This document shows positions 1 through 9,282 of a stretch of DNA of 61,422 nt, one piece after another (the stretch's first letter is position 1; each line of letters begins with the position of its first letter). Both the position numbers and the translations under genes were made by a program. The notes under the pieces are model-generated. The model made no database searches and was not told where the DNA came from. It was given only the letters and a program-made list of their open reading frames with translations. Origin of the DNA: AG25 sp035518815 (GTDB taxonomy: Bacteria > Gemmatimonadota > Gemmatimonadetes > Gemmatimonadales > GWC2-71-9); assembly GCA_035518815.1 (NCBI GenBank), contig DATIXG010000069.1:1-61422 (forward strand), in the 5' to 3' direction.

Positions 1-141
1 TCCGAAACGGTGATTGATCTCGCGCGCGAGCTCTCCCACCTCTTCAGTGAGGCGCGCGAGATTGCTCAGCGGCGAGAAGTATCCTTCTTTATATTGCCCG
101 ATCCATTGTTCGACTGTCTGCTGCGCTTCGCGGAAGGCCAC
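1..141 (-). CDS. MazG-like nucleotide pyrophosphohydrolase, 5' part (runs off the window)
   Basis: The first 47 codons of a gene read leftwards off the window edge. The translation contains QWIGQYKEGYFSPL followed by LTEEVGELAREINHRFG, the ExxE metal-binding helix typical of all-alpha MazG/YpjD nucleotide pyrophosphohydrolases, which hydrolyse (d)NTPs to NMP and PPi in house-cleaning. I chose GTG at 141 because an AAGGAG Shine-Dalgarno lies 5-6 nt upstream and the frame then matches the family N-terminus. It is divergent from the DUF1015 gene with only 11 bp between the two start codons, so the promoter of each must lie in the other gene or the transcripts must overlap. Family call is from the visible motif; the second half of the active site is outside the window. 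Confidence 0.8.
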   Translation of the reverse strand, partial: MAFREAQQTVEQWIGQYKEGYFSPLSNLARLTEEVGELAREINHRFG

Positions 142-152
142 AGGGAGTCTCC

Positions 153-1403
153 TTGAACGTCCAACTGTCGCCGCTCGTAGCGCCCTTTCGCGGTGAGCGG
201 TATGCCGCGCCACGGCAAAGCGCGTTGTGGGCACCGCCGTACGACGTGATCGGACGCGACGAGCGTATCGCGTACGCCGCGCGGGACCCCCACAATATCG
301 TGCACCTCATCCTGCCGGAAGCGCCCGCGGGAAGGGATCGCTACACGCTCGCCGCGGAACGGCTCGCCCATTGGCGCGAGGCCGGCGTCATCGTACCGGA
401 TCCCGCGGATGCGGTCTACGTACTCGCGCAGACATATGCGCTTCCCTCCGGTGAGCGCCGCACTCGCGTCGGCATGTTCGCCGCCGTGGCGGCAGAATCC
501 TTCAGCACGCGGAGGGTCCGGCCGCACGAGCGCACGCATGCCGAGCCCAAGGCCGACCGCCTGGCGCTGTTGCGGGCGACTCGCACGAACCTCGAGTCGA
601 TCTTCCTCCTCGCCCCGGACGCGGATCGCGCTCTGGCGGAAGCGCTCGCGCGCGTCACCGCGAGTGCGCCGGATGTCCGCGGGGAGCTCGACGAAGTGGA
701 CCTGCGGATGTGGGTCGTGACCGGTTCCGCGGGCCAGGAGCTGGCAACGCTCGCCGGCCGTGGGCCGCTCTACATCGCCGACGGCCACCATCGCTACGAA
801 ACGGCTGTCGCCGACGCGAGCAGCCGGGGTGGCGACGGCCGGGTGCTCGGGCTCATCGTCCCGGCGACGGACTCGGGGCTCACAATTCTCCCCACGCATC
901 GCATCATTTTCGGGGCGGGCCGGGACTCGAAGAAGCTGCTTGCCGAATGGAGTCGTTGGTTTGAAGTGGGCCGCGTGGCGCCCTGCATGGACCGGGTGGA
1001 GCGGCTCGCGGAGATCGGACGCGGCCGAACGGCTTGCATTGTCGCGTTTCCGGACGGTTTCGACGTCACCCTGGTGCTCAAGCGCGATGCCGTCCTCGAC
1101 GACGTGCCCGGCCTGGGCAAGAGCGCAGCGGTGCGCGCTCTCGACGTCGCGCGGATCGAGACGCTCGTCGTCAAGATGATTCTCCTCACGAGCACCGCGA
1201 CGCCGTCCCTTGTTTTCACGCCCGATGCCCGTGCGGCGTTCGGCGCAGTGCACAGCGGGGGAGCCGCGGCCGCCGTGTTGCTCAATCCGACCCGCGTGGA
1301 AGAGGTATTCGCCGTCGCCGACGCGGGAGACGTCATGCCCCCGAAGTCGACCTACTTCATACCGAAGGTGCCGAGCGGCTTAGTCCTGCGGCCCTCGCCG
1401 TAA
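153..1403 (+). CDS. DUF1015 family protein
   Basis: A 416-residue protein of the DUF1015 (YlbH/SerC-neighbour) family, whose biochemical role is not established. Family hallmarks visible are PFRGERY near the N-terminus, APPYDVI at about residue 28 and the ADGHHRYETA block at about residue 210. Length matches the family (about 410-420). The start used is TTG at 153, preceded by AGGGAG 5 nt upstream; it gives the expected N-terminus just before the PFR motif. The 3' end overlaps the convergent DJ-1/PfpI gene by 24 bp. In other bacteria DUF1015 is often near serine biosynthesis genes, which I do not see here. Confidence 0.88.
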   Translation: MNVQLSPLVAPFRGERYAAPRQSALWAPPYDVIGRDERIAYAARDPHNIVHLILPEAPAGRDRYTLAAERLAHWREAGVIVPDPADAVYVLAQTYALPSGERRTRVGMFAAVAAESFSTRRVRPHERTHAEPKADRLALLRATRTNLESIFLLAPDADRALAEALARVTASAPDVRGELDEVDLRMWVVTGSAGQELATLAGRGPLYIADGHHRYETAVADASSRGGDGRVLGLIVPATDSGLTILPTHRIIFGAGRDSKKLLAEWSRWFEVGRVAPCMDRVERLAEIGRGRTACIVAFPDGFDVTLVLKRDAVLDDVPGLGKSAAVRALDVARIETLVVKMILLTSTATPSLVFTPDARAAFGAVHSGGAAAAVLLNPTRVEEVFAVADAGDVMPPKSTYFIPKVPSGLVLRPSP

Positions 1404-1910
1404 GGCGGCGAGCAGGGCCCGGCAGAAATCCGGAAGATCCGCCGGGGTGCGCGACGAAATCAGATTGCCGTCTACCACCACGGGGCTGTCTTCCCAGATC
1501 ACGCCGGCGTTCTCCATATCGTCGCGAATCGCCCCCACGCTCGTGGCGCGTTTTCCCTTGAGGATTTTGGCCGAAATCGGGACCCAGCCGGCGTGACAGA
1601 TGAAAGCCACCGGCTTGCCCGCCCGGTAGATGTCGCGCGTGATCTCGAGCACCTTGGCGTAGCGGCGGAGCTGGTCGGGGGCAAACCCGCCGGGAATCAC
1701 GAGCGCATCAAACCTCCGAGCGTCGATCTCGTTCACGCTCGTGTCCACCGTCACCGGGTACCCGCGCTTGCCCTGGTAGGTCTTGTCGCCCAGCCCCGCG
1801 ACGGTGGTGCTCGCGCCTTCTTCCTCGAGCCGGATCTTGGGATACCACAGCTCGAGATCCTCGTACGCCGGTCCGGCGAAGAACAGGATGCTCTTTCCCT
1901 TGAGTGTCAC
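1380..1910 (-). CDS. DJ-1/PfpI family protein
   Basis: A cytoplasmic DJ-1/PfpI superfamily protein (class I glutamine amidotransferase-like fold); members include proteases, glyoxalase/deglycase-like enzymes and stress chaperones. The N-terminal strand LKGKSILFFAG, the acidic residue in YEDLELWYP and the nucleophile elbow FICHAGW (Cys followed by His) are all present, so the catalytic Cys is kept. I prefer GTG at 1910, preceded by AGGGGGAG, because homologues begin with about xxLKGKK. An in-frame ATG at 1937 would overlap the start codon of the divergent gene at 1936. Substrate unknown. Confidence 0.85.
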   Translation of the reverse strand: MTLKGKSILFFAGPAYEDLELWYPKIRLEEEGASTTVAGLGDKTYQGKRGYPVTVDTSVNEIDARRFDALVIPGGFAPDQLRRYAKVLEITRDIYRAGKPVAFICHAGWVPISAKILKGKRATSVGAIRDDMENAGVIWEDSPVVVDGNLISSRTPADLPDFCRALLAALRRGPQD

Positions 1911-1935
1911 GACTCCCCCTGTAAGTTTCCCGCCC

Positions 1936-2199
1936 ATGTCTCCGCGCCCGCGGCAACGGATTCTCGACAACCTGGACGCGATCTATCGCGATGCCTACGA
2001 GCGCGCCAAGACGCTCGGCGACGACAAGCGCATGGTGGACCTGGACGCGGCCTACCAGCGCGAGCAGCTCCTGCTCGAGGTGCTCCTCGACATCCGCGAC
2101 GCGCTGACGGCGCCTCCCGCTGCGGAGGCTGGGGCGGGCGAACCGCGCGACCCGCTCGCCACTCTCGAGACCATTCGGCGCATCACGAAGCTGCGCTGA
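1936..2199 (+). CDS. Small conserved-looking hypothetical protein (87 aa)
   Basis: An 87-residue, highly charged, predicted all-helical protein; the N-terminal 50 residues (LDAIYRDAYERAK, MVDLDAAYQREQLLLEVLLDIRDAL) look like a helical hairpin. I do not recognise the family. Start ATG at 1936 is 8 nt after a TAAGTT sequence and has no Shine-Dalgarno, so it may be nearly leaderless. It is divergent from the DJ-1 gene and runs tail-to-tail, 2 bp apart, with the flavin reductase. Codon usage looks native (G/C third positions). Confidence 0.6.
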   Translation: MSPRPRQRILDNLDAIYRDAYERAKTLGDDKRMVDLDAAYQREQLLLEVLLDIRDALTAPPAAEAGAGEPRDPLATLETIRRITKLR

Positions 2200-2201
2200 C
2201 C

Positions 2202-2684
2202 CTACCCGGCGTACTGGAATCCCGTTTCCTGCAGTGTCAGCGCAGCCGTGTCAGCATGTTCGATGCCGGCTTCCACAACCTCACCGAGCACCAGAGTGTG
2301 GTCACCCGCGGGCAGGGTGGCGACCAGGCGGCACTCGAGCCAGCCCAATGCGTCGGCAAGGACCGGCGCTTTCGAGGCCGGCCCCGGCTTGGTCGTTACG
2401 CCCTTGAGCTTATGTGGAGCCTTTCCCGACGTCCGACCCAGTTTCGCGGCCAACTCGCGCTGCCCCTGCTGGAACACATTCAGCGCAAAGTACCGGGCGT
2501 CCCGGATCAGCCCGATGGTCCGGGACTCGTTCTCTACGGCGACCGCCACCATCGGCGGATCGAACGAAGCTTGCGTGACCCAGTTCGCGGTCATGCCGTG
2601 GGCTTCCGCGCCGTCTCTGACCGTGACGGCATGGAGGCCATAGGCGAAGCGCCGCAACACGCTCTCCTTCGCTGCTTCATTCAT
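2202..2684 (-). CDS. Flavin reductase-like domain protein
   Basis: A 160-residue single-domain protein of the flavin reductase/FMN-binding split-barrel family. Features are the N-terminal FAYGLHAVTVRDG strand, the conserved GMTANWVTQASFDPPMVAVAV block at about residues 29-50 (usually T-A-x-x-V-x-S/A-x-x-P-P), NVFQQGQ in the middle, and HTLVLGEVVEA near the end. Such proteins reduce or bind FMN/FAD, often as the reductase of two-component monooxygenases; no partner oxygenase is seen here. ATG at 2684 has a GAGAGGA Shine-Dalgarno. It is divergent from the E1 gene. Confidence 0.85.
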   Translation of the reverse strand: MNEAAKESVLRRFAYGLHAVTVRDGAEAHGMTANWVTQASFDPPMVAVAVENESRTIGLIRDARYFALNVFQQGQRELAAKLGRTSGKAPHKLKGVTTKPGPASKAPVLADALGWLECRLVATLPAGDHTLVLGEVVEAGIEHADTAALTLQETGFQYAG

Positions 2685-2742
2685 CGCTGGTCCTCTCGTA
2701 ATGGTGGCGTGGCAGGCCGGTAGGCTATCTTACCTCGCGGAC

Positions 2743-4863
2743 ATGGCCCATTCCACTCCCAGCTCGACCCGCGCGCGTGCGCAATCGAAGGCCGCGGCGC
2801 TCCCCAAGGCCGATCTGCTCGACATGTACCGGCAGATGCTGCTGTCGCGCCGCATCGACGACCGCGAGATCCAGCTCAAGCGCCAGAACAAGATCTTCTT
2901 CCAGATCTCGGGTGCGGGCCATGAAGCGGTCCTGGTAGCCGCGGCGCGCGTGCTGCGGCCCTCTTACGACTGGTTCTATCCGTACTATCGGGACCGGGCG
3001 CTCTGCCTCGGTCTTGGCGTCACGCCCACCGAAATGCTGCTGTCCGCCGTCGCTGCCGCCGACGATCCGAGTTCGGGGGGCCGGCAGATGCCGTCCCATT
3101 GGGGCAACAAGGCGCTCCACATCGTTAGCCAGTCGAGCCCCACCGGGACACAGTTCCTGCAGGCTGTGGGCTGCGCCGAAGCGGGGTTGCGCCTCGGCCC
3201 CGGTTCTGAGGCCCACGATGACGAGATCGTCTACTGCTCGGCGGGCGAGGGCGCGACGAGCGAAGGGGAGTTCTGGGAGTCCCTGAACGCCGCCTGCAAC
3301 CTCAAGCTCCCGCTCCTGATCCTCATTGAGGACAATGGGTACGCCATCTCGGTCCCGGTCGAGGTGCAGACTGCGGGGGGTTCGATCTCCAAACTGGTCG
3401 CGAACTTCCCGGGCCTGTTCGTCGCGGAAGTAGATGGGTGCGATCCGCTGGCGTCCTACGACGTGTTGACGCGCGCCACCGCCCACTGCCGCCACCGCAA
3501 GGGGCCGGCACTCGTGCACGCCCACGTCACCCGCCCCTACTCGCATTCCCTGTCGGACGATGAGGTCCTCTACAAGCCTCCGCGGGAGCGCGAGGAGGAA
3601 GCGAAGCGCGACTGCTTGACCTCCTTCGCGCGCTGGTTGATCGCCGACGGCGTCGCCACGGAAGCGGAGCTCGCGGGACTCAAGGAGCAGGTGGACGAAG
3701 AGATCCTCGTCGCCGCCGACATGGCGCTCGCGTCGCCTCAGCCCAAGCCGGAAACCGCCCTGTCATATGTGTACTCTCCCGACGTAGACCCGACGTCACC
3801 CGCGTTCGACACGGAAGAGTCCCCCCAGCTAAGCGGCGACCCGACCACGATGGTCGACCTCCTGAACGCGTGCCTGCGGGAGGAAATGGCCCGCAACCCG
3901 CGCATCGTCGTGTTCGGCGAAGATGTCGCGGACGTGAGCCGCGAGCGTTACCTGGACGACGTGAAGGGGAAGGGCGGCGTATTCAAGGTCACCTGGGGCC
4001 TGCAGCGCCAATTCGGGAGCGGGCGGGTCTACAACTCGCCCCTAGCCGAGGCGAGCATTGTCGGGAGAGCGATCGGCCTCGCGGTGCGGGGCTTGAAGCC
4101 GGTGGTCGAGATCCAGTTCTTCGATTACATCTGGCCCGCGTTCCATCAGATTCGCAGCGAGCTGGCCACCCTGCGCTGGCGCTCGAACAACGCCTTCTCC
4201 TGCCCGGTGGTGGTGCGGACGACCTATGGGGGATACCTCAAGGGCGGGTCCATCTATCATTCGCAGACCGGCGCCGTGACCTTCACGGCCATTCCCGGCC
4301 TGCGCGTGGTGTGCCCCTCGACCGCGCTCGATGCCAACGGCCTGCTCCGAACCGCGATCCGCAGCGACGACCCGGTCCTGTTTCTCGAGCACAAACACCT
4401 CTACCGCCAGACCTACAACAAGTCGCCCAATCCCGGTCCGAATTTCATGATTCCGTTGGGCAAAGCGAAGGTGGTCCGGTCGGGGACCGCGCTCACCGTT
4501 GTCAGCTACGGGGCCGTGGTGCAACGCGCGCTGTTCGCGGCGCGCGAGCTCGAGCACAAGGATGGGGTGAGCGTCGAAGTAATAGACCTGCGGTCCCTGT
4601 CACCGGTCGATTGGGAGACGGTCGCGACGTCGGTGCGCAAAACGAGCCGGGTGATCGTCGCGTACGAAGACGCCCTGTCGTGGGGGTATGGCGCGGAAAT
4701 CGCTGCGCGGATTGCCGACGAGTGCTTCCAATGGCTGGACGCGCCCGTGAAGCGCGTGGCATCCACCGACACCTTCGTCGCCTACGCGCCGGACCTCGAG
4801 GACTTCATTCTCCCCCAGGTCGATGACTTGACCCGGGCCATGCGCGAGCTTCACGCGTTCTAG
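2743..4863 (+). CDS. 2-oxoacid dehydrogenase E1, alpha and beta subunits fused
   Basis: A thiamine-diphosphate E1 component with both subunits in one chain (about 706 aa). The alpha half (about 20-320) carries the ThDP motif GEGATSEGEFW ... EDNGYAIS at about 167-202 (a GDG...NN variant). The beta half begins about residue 369 (MVDLLNACLREEM, VVFGEDV) and includes the transketolase C-terminal domain. It decarboxylates a 2-oxoacid, probably branched-chain, and passes the acyl group to E2; E2 and E3 are not in the window. I start at ATG 2743 because earlier codons would crowd the divergent flavin reductase; TATCTT lies 11 nt upstream. The stop shares a CTAG with the convergent kinase gene. Confidence 0.9.
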   Translation: MAHSTPSSTRARAQSKAAALPKADLLDMYRQMLLSRRIDDREIQLKRQNKIFFQISGAGHEAVLVAAARVLRPSYDWFYPYYRDRALCLGLGVTPTEMLLSAVAAADDPSSGGRQMPSHWGNKALHIVSQSSPTGTQFLQAVGCAEAGLRLGPGSEAHDDEIVYCSAGEGATSEGEFWESLNAACNLKLPLLILIEDNGYAISVPVEVQTAGGSISKLVANFPGLFVAEVDGCDPLASYDVLTRATAHCRHRKGPALVHAHVTRPYSHSLSDDEVLYKPPREREEEAKRDCLTSFARWLIADGVATEAELAGLKEQVDEEILVAADMALASPQPKPETALSYVYSPDVDPTSPAFDTEESPQLSGDPTTMVDLLNACLREEMARNPRIVVFGEDVADVSRERYLDDVKGKGGVFKVTWGLQRQFGSGRVYNSPLAEASIVGRAIGLAVRGLKPVVEIQFFDYIWPAFHQIRSELATLRWRSNNAFSCPVVVRTTYGGYLKGGSIYHSQTGAVTFTAIPGLRVVCPSTALDANGLLRTAIRSDDPVLFLEHKHLYRQTYNKSPNPGPNFMIPLGKAKVVRSGTALTVVSYGAVVQRALFAARELEHKDGVSVEVIDLRSLSPVDWETVATSVRKTSRVIVAYEDALSWGYGAEIAARIADECFQWLDAPVKRVASTDTFVAYAPDLEDFILPQVDDLTRAMRELHAF

Positions 4864-6632
4864 GAAGCTGGCCCGCCCAACGTCTCCCGGATCTCTCCCG
4901 CTGCCGCGATCGCGTTGTCCACGTCGCGCGACAACGCACGGGCTTCTTCGGTCGCGTGCGTCAGGTCGCCCAGCGCGGCCGCCACGCCGGCGGACTTGAG
5001 GCGCAGCAGGTCGAACCGCACGTTCTGCATCGCCAGCCCGCACGACTCGAGCTGAGCCTCGACCACCTGCCGCCGGTCGAGCAGGGCTCCCAACGCGTGC
5101 CGCTGCCGGCTCAGGAGACCCAGCTGCCGGTCGCGTTCGGTGCTGGGCGGCTCGCGCTCGGTGTCCGCGATCTTCGCCTCGAGCCGGCGCACCGCTCCGG
5201 TGTCGACTTCGGTGCTGATCGAATGGAGCATCCGGCCCAGCTCCTCGGCGCGGCGCATGAGCGTGTCGACCGTCGCAGTCACGTCAGGGAGGAGCCTCCG
5301 CTCCGACGCAGGCAGCTTCTCCACGATCTTGAGGATCGCCTGGCGGTCCCCTCGCGCCTGCTGCACGATGCCCTCGTGTGACCCGAACTCGGCCGCCGCC
5401 GCCGCGCGCCCCACCGCGGCGACGCCCCCCGCGCTCAGGGCGTCCGAGGCGGGCGGCCGCGCGAGCAGATCCCGCCACGAATAGCCCGCTTGCCAGAGGC
5501 TCACGTATCGGGGGACCAGGCGGAGTCCCCACAGCCCTGACACGAGCAAGGACCAGCTGGGGATGTGGTTCCCCGTCAGGGTGTCGAGCAGGACGAGCGG
5601 CGCGCTCACGGATACCCACCGTACGAACCCGGCGCGCGTGCGGCGGACGATAGCCGGCTCGCCCCCAGTGTCGATTGGCTCGGGCTTGGCGGGAGCCGGC
5701 CGGTCCGGCGCGCGCGGCACCGCCGCCCGGGCGGCTGACGGGCCCGACGTTCGGGCCCGCTGGAAGGTGGCGGTGCGCGCCTCGAGCGCACGGCGCAGCG
5801 CGTCGGCCGTCGGCCACCGATCGTCTGGGTCCTTTTCGAGACAACGCATCACCGCCGCCGCCAGGTCCTCCGGGCAATCGGGGCGTTTGTCGGTGATGAG
5901 CGGCGCGCGCTCGGTGATCTGTTTCATCAGGACCCCGGGCACGGTCGGCGCATGGAAGGGCAAGGAGCCCGCCAGCATCTGATAGGCGACCACGCCGAGG
6001 CTGTAAATGTCCGATCGCCCGTCGACCTCGCGCTCGCCGGCAGCCTGCTCCGGGCTCATGTAGTGCGGGGTGCCGATCGCCGCTCCGGTGGCCGTCAGGG
6101 TGGCGCCGCCGGTGGTGGAGGAGAGCGCCTTCGCGATCCCGAAGTCGGTCACCACCACCCGCCCACGACTCCCCTCGAGCAGGATGTTGTCCGGTTTCAC
6201 GTCTCGGTGGATGATCCCGACGGCGTGCGCCGCACTCAGCGCATCGGCGGTCTCGCTCGTGATACGCCTAGCTTCCTCGGCTGGCAGTCGGCCACGCCGC
6301 TTGAGACGGGCCGACAGCGGCTCTCCGTCCACAAAGGCCATCACGAAGTAGACCAACCCATCGGGCGCGTCGCCCACGGAGTAGATCGGCACGATGTGCG
6401 GATGGGAGAGTCGGGCCGCGGTCTCCGCTTCGCGGAGAAAGCGAATGCGGATCTCTTCACGGAAGGCGAGCTCTGGAGGGAGCACCTTGACCGCCACTTG
6501 GCGCTTGAGGCGCTCGTCGCGCGCGTTGAACACCACCCCCATTCCACCACGGCCGATCTCCCCCTCGACGGTGTAGGAGCTCCCAAGCGCTTGGGTGAGG
6601 CGCGACGTGAGCGCCCGGTCGGCGTCGTTCAT
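4860..6632 (-). CDS. Membrane-associated serine/threonine protein kinase
   Basis: A Hanks-type kinase of 590 residues. The glycine loop GRGGMGVV (27-34), invariant Lys49, HRDVKPDN (142-149), DFG (163-165) and GTPHYMSPEQAAGE are intact, so it should be active. After the kinase domain (to about 285) comes an Ala/Pro-rich linker, a hydrophobic stretch near residues 340-375 that may be one or two membrane segments, then about 200 residues of charged helix with heptad character, likely coiled coil. No PASTA domain. Kinases with such tails are common in Gemmatimonadota; ligand and substrates are unknown. It ends tail-to-tail with E1, overlapping by the palindromic CTAG. Confidence 0.92.
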   Translation of the reverse strand: MNDADRALTSRLTQALGSSYTVEGEIGRGGMGVVFNARDERLKRQVAVKVLPPELAFREEIRIRFLREAETAARLSHPHIVPIYSVGDAPDGLVYFVMAFVDGEPLSARLKRRGRLPAEEARRITSETADALSAAHAVGIIHRDVKPDNILLEGSRGRVVVTDFGIAKALSSTTGGATLTATGAAIGTPHYMSPEQAAGEREVDGRSDIYSLGVVAYQMLAGSLPFHAPTVPGVLMKQITERAPLITDKRPDCPEDLAAAVMRCLEKDPDDRWPTADALRRALEARTATFQRARTSGPSAARAAVPRAPDRPAPAKPEPIDTGGEPAIVRRTRAGFVRWVSVSAPLVLLDTLTGNHIPSWSLLVSGLWGLRLVPRYVSLWQAGYSWRDLLARPPASDALSAGGVAAVGRAAAAAEFGSHEGIVQQARGDRQAILKIVEKLPASERRLLPDVTATVDTLMRRAEELGRMLHSISTEVDTGAVRRLEAKIADTEREPPSTERDRQLGLLSRQRHALGALLDRRQVVEAQLESCGLAMQNVRFDLLRLKSAGVAAALGDLTHATEEARALSRDVDNAIAAAGEIRETLGGPAS

Positions 6633-6851
6633 GGACCTCTGCGGTGGCGTCGGCGCCTAGATTTAGCCGCTCGCAAAGTACCGAGCAACTGCCTAACGGC
6701 TCGTGGTCCCGGTCCGAACGGCAGGCGCTGCCCAATTGGCGGTGTTCGCGAGGAACAGCGTGCGCTCTTTGGGTGTTTCGTGGTGGCATGGCTGATGCTA
6801 TGGTCGCGCCTGGATGGGAACTGTACTCCCAAAAAGAATGCGAGCGAGTTC

Positions 6852-9281
6852 ATGAGTGAGAATCTGACTCTCCCGGTGTTGCCGCTCCGAGACATGGTGC
6901 TCTTCCCCAGCGTTAGTACAACCATTGGGGCGGGCCGTCCGTCGACGCTGCGGGCGATTGAGGCTGCGCTCAAGAGTCCGAGCCGCCGCATCTTCGCCGT
7001 CATGCAACGGGAGAACGTCGATATCGTGACCCCCGTCGGGTTGCATCGGCTCGGCACGGTGGCGCGCATCGGCCAGGTGCAGCGGGGTCCGGGAGGCGTG
7101 CAGATCGCGCTTCACGGCGACCTGCGCGCCACAGCCATGCACTACCGCGAAACCGATGGCTACTTCGAAGCCGACGTGCAGGAAGCCACGGAGCTCCCGC
7201 CTTTGAATGCCGAGGATGCGGCATTCGTGGGGCTGTACCGGGAGACGCGGCAGCGAGCCGCCGAGCTGGGTGAGAAGTCGGGCCTCCCGAAGGACGTCGT
7301 CAAGGAGGTGCTCGAGGGCGTGACTGATCCGGGGCGCTTCGCCGACCTCGTGGCTGCCCATTTGGACGTCAAGCCCGCCGAGCGGCAGGCGCTGCTCGAG
7401 ACGCTGTCGGTCGAGGACCGGTTGCGTCGCGTGCTCGTCCAGGTCCAGCGGCAAATCAGCGTGGTCGACGCCCAGGAGGACATCAAGTCCCAGGTGCAGG
7501 AGGAGCTGGGCGAGCGGCAACGCGAGATGCTGCTCCGCGAGCAGCTGAAGGCGATTCGGAAGGAGCTGGGCGAGGAGGACGAGGCGAGCGACGTCGAGGA
7601 GCTCCGCAAGCGGCTCGAGGCCATCAAACTCCCCGACGCAGCGCGTGCCGAGGTCAATCGCGAGCTGTCACGCCTGGAGCGCGCCAACCGCGACTCCATG
7701 GAAGCGCAGGTCATTCGGACTTACCTCGAGACCATGGCCGAGCTGCCCTGGGACAAGCGGACGGAGGAATCGCTCGACTTGAAGCGGGCGGCCGAGATCC
7801 TCGAGGAGGATCACTTCGGTCTGAACGACGTCAAGGACGAGGTGCTGGAGTTCTTGGCTGTCCGGGAGCTGCGGCAACGCGAACCGGCTGCGACAGCGCC
7901 GGGCAACGAGGACGATAAGCAGGTCAAAGGCCACATCCTGCTGTTCGTCGGCCCGCCTGGGGTGGGCAAGACTTCGATCGCCCGGTCGATCGCGCGCGCC
8001 ATGGGTCGCCCATATGTGCGGATCTCCCTGGGGGGTGCCCGTGACGAGGCGGACATCCGCGGACATCGGCGAACCTACGTCGGCGCGATGCCGGGCCGGA
8101 TCATTCAGGGCATGAAACAGGCCGGGGCCAAGAACCCGGTATTCCTGCTCGACGAGCTAGACAAGCTCGGCGTCTCGTTCCAGGGTGATCCTGCGGCCGC
8201 GCTGCTCGAGGTGCTGGACCCCGCGCAGAACGACTCGTTCACGGACCACTACCTCGGGGTCCCGTTCGACCTCTCGGAAGTCCTGTTCATCGCGACCGCC
8301 AACTTCGTGCAGCTGATCCCCGCACCCCTGCTCGATCGGTTGGAGACGGTCAACTTCGCGGGGTACACGGAGCGTGAGAAGCTCGAGATCGCGAAGCGCT
8401 ACCTCGTGCCACGCCAGTTGCGCGAAAATGGCCTGACGGACAAGCAGCTGGTGCTGGGTGATGACGCGTTGAGCACACTCATCACGAGCTACACCCGCGA
8501 GGCCGGAGTGCGCCAGTTGGAACGGGAAATTGGGAAGCTCGGGCGCAAGGTCGCTCGCAAGATCGCGGGCGGTGAGGCGACCGAGGTGACCGCCACCGCC
8601 AGCAACGTGCAGGAGCTCGTGGGGCGGCCCAAGGTCCACCCCGAGCGGAAGGCCGGCGAGGACGCCGTGGGTGTCGCCACCGGCATGTATTACACGCCCG
8701 TCGGGGGAGACATCATGTTCGTCGAGGCGAGCGTGATGCGCGGCCGCGGGGAGCTGGTGCTCACCGGCCAGCTCGGAGACGTGATGAAGGAGTCCGCGCG
8801 CGCCGCGTTGACGTACGCCAAGTCTCACGCCGAGTCCCTGGGTATTCCCCAGGATACCCTGCGCAACACCGACGTGCACATCCACGTGCCGGCTGGCGCT
8901 ATTCCGAAGGATGGTCCCTCGGCCGGCGTCACGATGGCCACTGCGCTCGTTTCGGCGCTCTCCAAGCGCGCCGCGCGGCACGACATCGCGATGACCGGCG
9001 AGGTCACGCTGCGTGGCCGTGTCCTGCCGATCGGCGGAGTGAAGGAGAAGATCCTTGGCGCCGTGCGCGCGGGTATTCACCGCGTGATCCTGCCCAAGGA
9101 CAACGCGTCCGATCTGGAGGATCTGCCCGAGGACGTACGCCGCTCGCTGGAAGTCCATCTGGTCGAGGAGCTGGGGGACGTGTTGTCTCTGGCGCTGCGC
9201 GGCGCCCGCTTCGAGGCGGGCCACCTCCTGTTCGAGGAAGGCGACGCGCCGGTCGAGCCGCGTATGGTCTCGCCGAACTAG
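6852..9281 (+). CDS. lon: ATP-dependent protease La (Lon)
   Basis: An 809-residue LonA. The N-terminal substrate-binding domain starts LPVLPLRDMVLFP, then a coiled-coil region, the AAA+ module with Walker A GPPGVGKT at about residue 366 and Walker B FLLDELDKL, and the serine-lysine peptidase with PKDGPSAGVTMA (Ser near 690) and the Lys in GGVKEKILGA about 43 residues later. It degrades misfolded and regulatory proteins in the cytoplasm. ATG at 6852 gives the standard N-terminus. The 219 bp upstream (6633-6851) hold no recognisable gene; I see no clear CIRCE or HAIR heat-shock operator there. Confidence 0.97.
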   Translation: MSENLTLPVLPLRDMVLFPSVSTTIGAGRPSTLRAIEAALKSPSRRIFAVMQRENVDIVTPVGLHRLGTVARIGQVQRGPGGVQIALHGDLRATAMHYRETDGYFEADVQEATELPPLNAEDAAFVGLYRETRQRAAELGEKSGLPKDVVKEVLEGVTDPGRFADLVAAHLDVKPAERQALLETLSVEDRLRRVLVQVQRQISVVDAQEDIKSQVQEELGERQREMLLREQLKAIRKELGEEDEASDVEELRKRLEAIKLPDAARAEVNRELSRLERANRDSMEAQVIRTYLETMAELPWDKRTEESLDLKRAAEILEEDHFGLNDVKDEVLEFLAVRELRQREPAATAPGNEDDKQVKGHILLFVGPPGVGKTSIARSIARAMGRPYVRISLGGARDEADIRGHRRTYVGAMPGRIIQGMKQAGAKNPVFLLDELDKLGVSFQGDPAAALLEVLDPAQNDSFTDHYLGVPFDLSEVLFIATANFVQLIPAPLLDRLETVNFAGYTEREKLEIAKRYLVPRQLRENGLTDKQLVLGDDALSTLITSYTREAGVRQLEREIGKLGRKVARKIAGGEATEVTATASNVQELVGRPKVHPERKAGEDAVGVATGMYYTPVGGDIMFVEASVMRGRGELVLTGQLGDVMKESARAALTYAKSHAESLGIPQDTLRNTDVHIHVPAGAIPKDGPSAGVTMATALVSALSKRAARHDIAMTGEVTLRGRVLPIGGVKEKILGAVRAGIHRVILPKDNASDLEDLPEDVRRSLEVHLVEELGDVLSLALRGARFEAGHLLFEEGDAPVEPRMVSPN

Positions 9282-9282
9282 C

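Noticed and set aside
66..1253. Long minus-strand ORF opposite the DUF1015 gene
   Set aside because: Shadow ORF of high-GC DNA: Arg/His-rich, no domain, while the plus strand has the DUF1015 motifs.
5952..6851. 300-codon N-terminal extension of Lon
   Set aside because: The region is antisense to the kinase; Lon homologues begin at the LPVLPLRD block just after ATG 6852.
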